NCBI GenBank assembly: GCA_964517075.1
Contig: CAZFAT010000381.1
Location: 1-5,339 of the forward strand
Reading direction: 5' to 3'
Source of the DNA: CAZFAT01 sp964517075
Lineage (GTDB): Bacteria; Acidobacteriota; Vicinamibacteria; Vicinamibacterales; SCN-69-37
Length of the DNA: 5,339 bases
Shown here: positions 1 to 4,794 of the stretch, piece by piece
Position numbering within the stretch: the stretch's first letter is position 1
How the letters are laid out: every line of letters begins with the position of its first letter
Notes under the pieces: generated by a model
Told to the model about the DNA's origin: nothing
Database searches by the model: none
What the model saw: only the letters and a program-made list of their open reading frames with translations
Made by a program: the position numbers and the translations under genes

Positions 1-1
1 G

Positions 2-772
2 AGCCGCGATGTGCAGATGGCCGTGATTGGCGGAGACGGTGGGCTCTTGGAAACGCCGCTGCACCAACAGGCACTCACGCTCGCGCCTGGCCAACGCGCG
101 GACCTATTGCTGGATCTCACAGGCCTTGCGGTCGGCACGGAAGTACACCTCGAGAGCCAGGCATTTGCCGAAGCCGACGCCGGCCTCGTCGGAATGATGG
201 GCATGAGGGGTCGCGGGATGCCGGGCATGATGGGTGGCCGTTCGAACGTGCCGAATGGAACGCCGCTGCGCGTGATGACCCTGCGCACCCGCGCGAGGCA
301 AGGCGCGGCCTTCCGCGTGCCCGAGCGGCTGTCCTCGTTTGACGCGGCCTGGGCGCCGCGTACCGGCGCACCGATCCGGCGCGTTCCGCTGACGTTTCAG
401 CGCATGGAGTGGTCGCTTGATGGCCGCACGTTTGCCATGGGGGACGTCGCGCCCGAAGAAACCGTTGCCGCGGGCTCGACGCAGCTCTGGGAGTTCGAGA
501 ATCTGTCGAACCCGATGGGCATGGAGGCCGCCCATCCCATTCACATGCACGGCCGACAGTTCCGTGTGATCGATCGAACGGGCGGACGCGCTACGAACAC
601 GCTACGTGCGGGCATCGTTGACGGCGGGTGGCGGGACACGGTGCTCGTCCTTCCCGGAGAAACCGTTCGCGTGCAAGTGTCATTCACACGTCATCCCGGG
701 CTGTACCTGTACCACTGCCATATCCTCGAGCACGAAGACATGGGAATGATGCGGAACTTCCGGGTGACGTAG
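2..772 (+). CDS. Multicopper oxidase, C-terminal part (5' end outside window)
   Basis: This is the C-terminal portion of a multicopper oxidase of the CueO/bilirubin-oxidase-like group, which oxidises Cu(I) or organic substrates at a type 1 copper and reduces O2 to water at a trinuclear cluster. The frame is open from position 2, so the true start lies upstream; the GTG at 11 is only an internal codon. Two C-terminal copper motifs are visible. HPIHMHG (533-553) carries type 1 and cluster histidines. HCHILEHEDM (713-742) supplies the HCH triad, the second type 1 His and the axial Met. A Met-rich stretch at 194-238 (six Met in 15 codons, with Gly and Arg) resembles the Met-rich Cu(I)-binding insert of CueO. 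The N-terminal cupredoxin domains and any Tat signal are not in view, so localisation (periplasm expected) and exact substrate are unknown. Family assignment is firm; calling it CueO would be a guess. Confidence 0.93.
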   Translation, partial: SRDVQMAVIGGDGGLLETPLHQQALTLAPGQRADLLLDLTGLAVGTEVHLESQAFAEADAGLVGMMGMRGRGMPGMMGGRSNVPNGTPLRVMTLRTRARQGAAFRVPERLSSFDAAWAPRTGAPIRRVPLTFQRMEWSLDGRTFAMGDVAPEETVAAGSTQLWEFENLSNPMGMEAAHPIHMHGRQFRVIDRTGGRATNTLRAGIVDGGWRDTVLVLPGETVRVQVSFTRHPGLYLYHCHILEHEDMGMMRNFRVT

Positions 773-816
773 CCGCGTCCGAGGGCGATTCTGGCTAAGC
801 GAAGGAGGTCGATTCC

Positions 817-975
817 ATGGTTGCCTCGAGATATTGCCAGCAGGCCCCGGACCGCCGTACACGAGCCCGTCGTTTCGCTCGTTGGGTTAGCGTCAGGCGA
901 CGGGCAGAGGCACCGGGTGATTTCCACGGCGGCCACAGAGAATCCCGCGACGGCCGTGCTCAACGTGTAAAGTGA
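817..975 (+). CDS. Doubtful small Arg-rich ORF with a strong ribosome binding site
   Basis: This 52-codon ORF begins MVASRYCQQAP and ends with TGA at 973-975. It lies in the spacer between the multicopper oxidase and the DksA/TraR gene. The main support is a near-perfect Shine-Dalgarno, AAGGAGGT at 802-809, seven bases before the ATG. Against it, about a quarter of the residues are Arg, there is no recognisable domain, and third-position GC is modest for this genome. A competing frame in the same stretch (TTG at 821 to TAA at 968-970, 49 codons) has clearly higher third-position GC and a more protein-like composition, with segments such as RDIASRPRTAVHEPVV. One reading is a decayed or frameshifted gene whose ribosome binding site survives; another is a real short leader peptide. 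I see no other gene in 773-1070. Confidence 0.25.
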   Translation: MVASRYCQQAPDRRTRARRFARWVSVRRRAEAPGDFHGGHRESRDGRAQRVK

Positions 976-1070
976 TTCGTTCAGGGACCGCGAGATCGAG
1001 TCATTGGCTCCCCTCCCTGCAATGGCCAGATGCAAGACAACGAGGCCTTCCGGGGCCAAGGAGCGACACG

Positions 1071-1394
1071 ATGGCGAGCTATGAGGCCCTGCGCGTGGAG
1101 TTGTTGACGCGGATTGAGACCCTCTCGAGGCGTGCCGACAACATCGAGGCCGACCTGCGCAAACCCGGCGACCGCGACTGGGTCGAACGCGCCAATGAGA
1201 TCGAAAACGACGAGGTCCTCGACAGCCTGGACGAGGTCACGCGTGGCGAATTGGCCGAGTTGCGCCACGCCGTCGAGCGAATAGACAACGGCACCTATGG
1301 TCGATGTGAGCATTGCGGGGGAGACATCAGCTACGCAAGGCTAGAAGCGCTTCCCGGGGCCGCCAGGTGCGTACGATGCGCGTCAGCCGCGTGA
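1071..1394 (+). CDS. DksA/TraR-family C4 zinc-finger protein
   Basis: This 107-residue protein belongs to the DksA/TraR family, whose members insert a coiled coil into the RNA polymerase secondary channel and change promoter kinetics, often with ppGpp. Residues 1-70 are predicted alpha-helical. A charged turn (GDRDWVERANEIENDEV, about 33-49) sits where the acidic coil tip lies in DksA. The C-terminal zinc finger follows IDNGTYG and has Cys79, Cys82, Cys100 and Cys103 (C-x2-C, 17 residues, C-x2-C). At 107 aa it is shorter than E. coli DksA (151 aa) and longer than plasmid TraR (73 aa), a size common for TraR/DksA-type paralogues. I chose the ATG at 1071 because AAGGAG (1058-1063) stands seven bases upstream and the coiled coil begins at once; a GTG at 972 in frame would add an unlikely 33-residue leader. 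Its target promoters cannot be read from sequence. Confidence 0.88.
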   Translation: MASYEALRVELLTRIETLSRRADNIEADLRKPGDRDWVERANEIENDEVLDSLDEVTRGELAELRHAVERIDNGTYGRCEHCGGDISYARLEALPGAARCVRCASAA

Positions 1395-1407
1395 CGGCAC
1401 TCCGGAA

Positions 1408-1425
1408 CGCGCGTCTATCCGCGCG
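1408..1425 (+). terminator. Weak hairpin after the DksA/TraR gene
   Basis: CGCGCG at 1408-1413 can pair with CGCGCG at 1420-1425 across a six-base loop, starting 14 bases after the DksA/TraR stop codon. No T-run follows, so it is not a classical intrinsic terminator. It may stop or protect the transcript, or be chance in GC-rich DNA. Confidence 0.2.
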
Positions 1426-1478
1426 AGGCTGCGAACGGCGCGTTGATCGAGTTGAAACGGGAGAGTTCACGGCCTCGG

Positions 1479-1530
1479 TGGACAGCTCAACACCGGCCAT
1501 TGATCGACCCTTCACAACCGGCCACCACGG
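1479..1530 (-). repeat. Probable IS21-family right-end repeats
   Basis: Two similar units lie just beyond the stop of the istB remnant, on the side where the element's end should be. They share ACCGGCCA at 1492-1499 and 1517-1524, 25 bases apart, within longer imperfect units (CAACACCGGCCATTG and CACAACCGGCCACCA). IS21-family elements carry several such short repeats near each end, bound by the IstA transposase. The outermost likely base is about 1479, where the sequence reads TGGACAGC inward, compatible with the family's usual TG...CA ends. The end position and the family link are inferred from location and pattern, because the partner left end is not in the window. Confidence 0.45.
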
Positions 1531-1556
1531 GCGTGGCGTCCGAGACCAATGGAGTT

Positions 1557-1814
1557 CTACTTCGTAGCCTCCTCGGTGCGCAAGTCGGTCTGGACTTTGG
1601 TGCGCCAGCTCCGAGGTCCGCATTTGAGGACGTGCGCGTGATGGAGCAGCCGATCGAGGAGCGCAGTGACGGCGGCGGTGTCGCCGGGTAGCTTCCCCCA
1701 GTCGTCCACCGGCCGGTTTGAGGTCAAGAGTGTGGCCGCGCGCTCGTAACGGCGCATGATGATTTCCAGCAGATCTCGTAGTCGATGCGTTCCATCCGTG
1801 GCGGGACGCATCAA
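1557..1814 (-). pseudogene. istB: IS21-family helper ATPase IstB, C-terminal remnant
   Basis: This 85-codon frame encodes the last quarter of an IstB-type AAA+ helper ATPase, the partner of the IstA transposase in IS21 transposition. The diagnostic stretch is DLLEIIMRRYERAATLLTSNRP, followed by WGKLPGDTAAVTALLDRLLHHAHVLKCGPRSW, which matches the sensor-1 (TSNR) and C-terminal lid region of this family as I know it. The natural TAG end (1557-1559) is kept. Clear similarity begins at about 1775; the 13 codons before it look altered, and an in-frame TGA stands six codons upstream of the TTG at 1812-1814. The Walker A and B regions and all of istA are missing, because arsA occupies the DNA where they should be. 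Full IstB is about 250 aa, so this is a non-functional scrap. It points to an old insertion followed by deletion at the end of the ars operon. Confidence 0.82.
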
Positions 1815-1825
1815 CGCGCCTCGCC

Positions 1826-1871
1826 GTCACGAGGCATTCAAGCTTCGCAACCACATCGGCCTCCTCGTGAC
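1826..1871. repeat. 9-bp perfect inverted repeat downstream of arsA
   Basis: GTCACGAGG at 1826-1834 and CCTCGTGAC at 1863-1871 are exact reverse complements separated by 28 bases. On the minus strand the repeat begins 23 bases after the arsA stop. A second, mutually exclusive hairpin is possible, using GCCTCG (1818-1823) and CGAGGC (1830-1835) with a six-base loop. No T-run follows on the minus strand. It may be an RNA 3'-end structure for the ars transcript, or an end or scar of a mobile element at the junction with the istB remnant. Confidence 0.45.
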
Positions 1872-1894
1872 TGCCACCCTCTGCGGACAGGACC

Positions 1895-3634
1895 TCACGC
1901 GCCAACCGGATCGGCCGTGAGGACGTCGGCATGCCACGGTTCGAGCGCGGTACGCTTCCCGTGGGTTGCCAACTCGCGAAGATGAACGGCTTCATGGCTC
2001 CGACGCGCGCGCAGCACGGGGTCGTTCACCTCGAGCGGCGTCAGGCTCTGGTTGACCACCCACGCGAACGGCGTGATGTCGGCGCGCGCAAGATCGCGTT
2101 CGAGCTGCATCGCTTCGTGAATGGGCGTGGCCTCGGGCAGCGTGACGAGCAACACCATCGTGAACTGTGGGTCGCGTAGACGGGGCAACAACCGCTGTAC
2201 CGCGTCCGACACCCCACTGGCCTTGCGCAACACCTCACGGTGATACGCCTCGGCTGCGTCCAGCAGCAGCAACGTGTGCCCGGTCGGCGCCGTGTCGATG
2301 ACGACGAACTGGTCCTTACCCTGCGCGACGGTGTCGGCGAAGGCGCGAAAGACCGCGATCTCCTCCGTGCATGGCGAGCGCAGGTCTTCCTCGAGCAGCG
2401 CACGCCCCTGCGCGTCGAGTCCCTGGCCGGCTGTGGCGAGCACCTCCTCGGTGTAGCGGCGCGTCTCGGCAACCGGATCGAGGCGCGTGACGTGCAGCGT
2501 CGCGGGCCGTTCCCGGGCGGCTGCATCCACGTGCGCGGCCGGGTCGGTGGTGGTCAGCATCACGCGGTGGCCCGCGCGGGCCAGTTGCGTGGCGATGCGC
2601 ACGGCAAGCGTCGTCTTGCCGACGCCGCCTTTGCCCATTGTCATCACCACACCTTTGCCTCGCGCCGCGATCTGCTCGACAAGCTCATTCAGGGTCTCGC
2701 CGTGCTCAACGGGGTCCGCGGCGGCGTCGACACCTGTGGTGGCTGGACGCCCACCGGTGCCCATCTGCCGGAGCGCATCGACATCGACCAGGCCGAACGG
2801 CAGCAGCGGGATGTCGATGCGCGGCAGGCTGCGAAGGCCTGCGGGCATCTCCTCGAGGGCGGCACGGCCGCGCGTCTCCAGGGCAGCGGCAACGGGATCG
2901 TCAGGGGTGTGCGCGCGGAAGACACCATTGAGAATCAGCCGTACGTTCCGAATCCCGAGTTGGTGGAGCTCGCTGCGCGTGCGCTCGGCCTCCGCAAGTG
3001 AGGGCGCATCGGGACGCGCCACCAGGACGAGCGTTGTCTGTGCCTCGTCGCGCAAGGCCGCGTGCGAGGCGGCATAGAGTGATTGCTGCGCCTTGAGGCC
3101 CGAGAGCGGACCGAGACACGACGTGCCGCCGACGTTAGTTTCGATAAACGTGGACCACGCCGCGGGCAACTCGAGGAGACGGAGCGTGTGACCGGTGGGC
3201 GCCGTATCGAATATGACGTGGTCGAACGCACGGGTGGCGTCCGCGTCGCCAAGCAGCTTCGAGAACTCATCGAACGCGGCAATCTCGACGGTGCACGCAC
3301 CTGACAACTGCTCTTCGATGCTGGCCACGGCGGCGGCCGGCAGCACTCCGCGGTAGGGACCGACGACGCGCTCGCGATACGCGCGTGCGGCCTGTTCGGG
3401 GTCGATGTTGAGGGCCGACAAACCGGACACGGTGGGCATTGGTGTCGGCGCCCCACCGAGCGCGACGCCGAGGACCTCGTCGAGATTCGAGGCCGGATCG
3501 GTCGACACGAGCAGCACACGCTTACCGGAGTCAGCCAGGGCTATCGCGGTCGCGCAGGCCAGAGACGTCTTGCCAACCCCGCCCTTGCCCGTGAAGAACA
3601 GGACGCGGGTCGGGACAAACAGCAAGGCGCCCAT
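1895..3634 (-). CDS. arsA: Arsenite/antimonite-stimulated ATPase ArsA
   Basis: ArsA is the cytoplasmic ATPase that receives As(III)/Sb(III) from ArsD and drives efflux through an ArsB- or Acr3-type permease. At 579 aa it matches plasmid R773 ArsA (583 aa) and has the duplicated A1-A2 layout. The A1 P-loop is GKGGVGKTS (16-24), with DTAPTGHTLRLL at 143-154. The A2 P-loop is GKGGVGKTT (334-342), with DTAPTGHTLLLL at 447-458. A linker occupies roughly 300-325. The three metalloid-binding cysteines known from R773 (113, 172, 422) correspond to Cys114 (GACTVEI), Cys173 (TSCLGPL) and Cys422 (SPCTEEI). I chose the ATG at 3632-3634 because it overlaps the arsD stop as TGATG, which implies translational coupling, and no Shine-Dalgarno is obvious; a start ten codons upstream would add nothing typical. 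No permease gene follows: after the stop come an inverted repeat and IS21 debris. Confidence 0.97.
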   Translation of the reverse strand: MGALLFVPTRVLFFTGKGGVGKTSLACATAIALADSGKRVLLVSTDPASNLDEVLGVALGGAPTPMPTVSGLSALNIDPEQAARAYRERVVGPYRGVLPAAAVASIEEQLSGACTVEIAAFDEFSKLLGDADATRAFDHVIFDTAPTGHTLRLLELPAAWSTFIETNVGGTSCLGPLSGLKAQQSLYAASHAALRDEAQTTLVLVARPDAPSLAEAERTRSELHQLGIRNVRLILNGVFRAHTPDDPVAAALETRGRAALEEMPAGLRSLPRIDIPLLPFGLVDVDALRQMGTGGRPATTGVDAAADPVEHGETLNELVEQIAARGKGVVMTMGKGGVGKTTLAVRIATQLARAGHRVMLTTTDPAAHVDAAARERPATLHVTRLDPVAETRRYTEEVLATAGQGLDAQGRALLEEDLRSPCTEEIAVFRAFADTVAQGKDQFVVIDTAPTGHTLLLLDAAEAYHREVLRKASGVSDAVQRLLPRLRDPQFTMVLLVTLPEATPIHEAMQLERDLARADITPFAWVVNQSLTPLEVNDPVLRARRSHEAVHLRELATHGKRTALEPWHADVLTADPVGA

Positions 3635-4014
3635 CAGCAGCAACCCGATCCGGGCGTACAACACCCTCCAGCCGACAGCCGAATCCGCGGCTTGGTCTGC
3701 GACACGCTCGCGACGAGTCCGGCCGCGCGCGCCAACTCCTCCCGTCCTGGATACGCGCCGTGGCCCAGCTCCTCACCGTTGACGAGTACGATCGGCAGGC
3801 ACTTCGTGCCCTCACGCCGCATGACGTCCAAGACACGCGTGTTCGAGACGAATGGCTGCGGATCCTGTGAGAGGTTGTGGCGAACGACTGTCACGCCCTG
3901 AGCAGTCAGCCACGCCACATCGGCCGCGAACGCGGCCAGCAGCGGGTCCACGCTTGGGCCACACACTCCGGTCGAGCAACACATGGGCGGATCGAAGACA
4001 TCGATATGGGTCAT
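3634..4014 (-). CDS. arsD: Arsenic metallochaperone ArsD
   Basis: ArsD binds As(III)/Sb(III) in the cytosol and passes it to ArsA, raising the pump's affinity; it also has weak repressor activity in R773. The 126-residue product has the thioredoxin-like ArsD fold signature. The N-terminal metal site has Cys12, Cys13 and Cys18 (MCCSTGVC), the same numbers as in R773 ArsD. Further family-typical segments are VVRHNLSQDPQPFVSN and CLPIVLVNGEELGHGAYP. The tail GGCCTPGSGCC carries vicinal pairs Cys118-119 and Cys125-126, spaced as the R773 pairs at 112-113 and 119-120. In R773 those C-terminal pairs are dispensable for chaperone work but form extra metalloid sites. It starts 14 nt after arsR and its stop overlaps the arsA start by one base, so the three genes should be one transcript. 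The ATG at 4012-4014 has a good ribosome binding site. Confidence 0.96.
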   Translation of the reverse strand: MTHIDVFDPPMCCSTGVCGPSVDPLLAAFAADVAWLTAQGVTVVRHNLSQDPQPFVSNTRVLDVMRREGTKCLPIVLVNGEELGHGAYPGREELARAAGLVASVSQTKPRIRLSAGGCCTPGSGCC

Positions 4015-4021
4015 ATGAATA

Positions 4022-4030
4022 CCCCTTCCT
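4022..4030 (-). promoter_or_regulatory. arsD ribosome binding site overlapping the arsR stop codon
   Basis: The minus strand reads AGGAAGGGG at 4030-4022, seven bases before the arsD ATG at 4014. Its first two bases are the last two of the arsR TAG stop (4031-4029). Ribosomes ending arsR therefore sit on the arsD start region, which fixes the arsD start and suggests coupled translation. Confidence 0.7.
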
Positions 4031-4406
4031 ACACGGCCTCCAGTAATGCCTTGAGCCGTTTGAACGCCGACGGGACGAGGCAGTAGCTGACGCGCGGCCC
4101 GTTCTCGTTCGCCTGGACCAAACCAGCGCTTCGGAGGATGCGGAGATGCTCAGACACGGTGGACTGCGCCAGTGGCAGTTCGCCCACGATGTGGCTGCAC
4201 ATCCGCGCCTCTTTCCTGGCGAGCATCCGCAGGATCCGCACGCGCGTCGGATGGGCAATCGCCTTGGCAAAGGCGGCCAGCTCGTCGTCGGCTGCTGGTC
4301 CCTCAACTGGATGGGTGAGCAGCTCAACGGCTTGCCGCTCAGGTGGGCAGCAGACCGCCGTGTCGGACTCGCAAGCCGGGACGTCAGGAGTGGGCTCTCT
4401 TGGCAT
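4029..4406 (-). CDS. arsR: ArsR/SmtB-family arsenical repressor with N-terminal Cys-Cys
   Basis: This is a winged-helix repressor expected to bind its own operator and leave it when As(III)/Sb(III) binds. From the ATG at 4404-4406 it has 125 residues. The family core runs from ELAAFAKAIAHPTRVRILRML (42-62) through the recognition-helix region LPLAQSTVSEHLRILRSAGLV (77-97) to a wing around ENGPRVSYCL (101-110). It lacks the R773-type CVC-x2-C cluster; only Cys70 lies in that helix (ARMCSHIV). Instead the N-terminal extension has Cys12 and the pair Cys19-Cys20 (AVCCPP). This resembles the Corynebacterium glutamicum ArsR arrangement, where an N-terminal Cys-Cys pair works with a helix cysteine of the DNA-binding region. 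That pairing is my inference. The frame is open upstream to a TTG at 4449-4451, but that TTG is part of the -35 box, so the ATG is preferred. It is the first gene of arsRDA. Confidence 0.93.
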   Translation of the reverse strand: MPREPTPDVPACESDTAVCCPPERQAVELLTHPVEGPAADDELAAFAKAIAHPTRVRILRMLARKEARMCSHIVGELPLAQSTVSEHLRILRSAGLVQANENGPRVSYCLVPSAFKRLKALLEAV

Positions 4407-4411
4407 CGGCA

Positions 4412-4427
4412 ATCGTCGATTAACGAT
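4412..4427. promoter_or_regulatory. Candidate ArsR operator
   Basis: ATCGT (4412-4416) and ACGAT (4423-4427) form a perfect 5-bp inverted repeat with a six-base centre CGATTA. This short AT-richer palindrome overlaps the -10 box and likely start point of the arsR promoter, where an ArsR/SmtB repressor would block transcription. The layout suits the family, whose operators are short imperfect inverted repeats. Binding itself is inferred. Confidence 0.5.
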
Positions 4428-4451
4428 AACACGGCCCAGCAAGGCCGTCAA
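4423..4451 (-). promoter_or_regulatory. arsRDA promoter (sigma-70-like)
   Basis: On the minus strand TTGACG (4451-4446) is a good -35 box (5 of 6 to consensus). It is followed by a 17-base spacer and TATCGT (4428-4423) as a -10 box (4 of 6). Transcription would begin near 4416, leaving only about ten bases before the arsR ATG at 4406, with no Shine-Dalgarno in them. The mRNA would therefore be nearly leaderless for arsR. No other promoter is seen inside the operon. Confidence 0.55.
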
Positions 4452-4635
4452 CCTTCTCCCAAATGGTGAGCGGATGGGTTCCTGGGCCGGCTTCGTTAAC
4501 CTTCAGCGTGGCCGGCAACAGGGGTAGGCGCCACGTCACTTCGGACGAGGCCTGCCGGCCACTGCGCCAATCGAGCGACCCGCTCGCGCGGCCGGATGCT
4601 TGGTCTGCCGCGCGCGCTCCGGCAGGCGTGAACCC

Positions 4636-4707
4636 GTGCCGGCCCTTCCGGCCGTCCTCGGCGACTCCGAACTGCTCGTGCTGCTGGCGCTCGTCCGGCT
4701 CGGCCCC
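4636..4707 (+). pseudogene. Possible PadR-family regulator N-terminal scrap
   Basis: From a GTG at 4636 the plus strand reads MPALPAVLGDSELLVLLALV, then RLGP. PadR-family repressors very often begin with a similar helix (LGEFE-LVLLALLRLG), so the first 24 codons look like the start of one. The expected continuation (YG motif, RTGR, then the T-L-x-R-L recognition region) does not follow in any frame I could read; instead the frame runs into the antisense of the VWFA-related gene. It could be a truncated pseudogene or a chance hydrophobic stretch in GC-rich DNA. No Shine-Dalgarno is seen before the GTG. Confidence 0.25.
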
Positions 4708-4760
4708 GGCGTTCTGACAGGCCGCTCTCCAACGTCCGGAACTGGCCGCCTCGTGGCCCA

Positions 4761-4779
4761 CGGGCCTTGCCCCGGCCCG
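4761..4779 (-). terminator. GC hairpin downstream of the VWFA-related gene
   Basis: CGGGCC (4761-4766) pairs with GGCCCG (4774-4779) across a seven-base loop. On the minus strand it begins 15 bases after the stop codon of the VWFA-related gene. There is no T-run, so termination activity is uncertain. Confidence 0.25.
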
Positions 4780-4794
4780 GCGCACGGGGAGGTG

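Larger units (their letters stand above)
4452..4794. other. 343-bp spacer between arsR promoter and VWFA-related gene
   Basis: No intact gene is supported here. Open frames on both strands have Arg/Ala/Pro-rich translations without family motifs and look like GC-rich chance frames. The only recognisable contents are a possible PadR N-terminal scrap at 4636-4707 and a GC hairpin at 4761-4779, just after the VWFA-related gene. The arsR promoter forms the left border. Confidence 0.5.

Noticed and set aside
691..1059. Minus-strand 122-codon frame across the 773-1070 spacer
   Set aside because: About 80 bases are antisense to the multicopper oxidase end, no ribosome site was seen and no family is recognisable. 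Part of its middle looks protein-like, but not enough to call.
1327..1995. Long minus-strand frame of 222 codons spanning the end of arsA, the istB remnant and the spacer
   Set aside because: It overlaps arsA and istB in another frame, has an Arg/His/Ser-rich translation without motifs, and fits a GC-rich shadow frame.
2240..3001. Plus-strand 253-codon frame inside arsA
   Set aside because: It is the antisense of a certain gene; the composition (Arg/Gly/Val-rich) and lack of motifs show a shadow frame.
4449..4451. TTG as an earlier arsR start
   Set aside because: The TTG belongs to the TTGACG -35 box and would add 15 residues unlike the family; the ATG at 4404-4406 fits better.
4420..4785. 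Minus-strand 121-codon frame covering the arsR promoter and spacer
   Set aside because: It runs through the -35/-10 region of arsR and has no family features or ribosome site.
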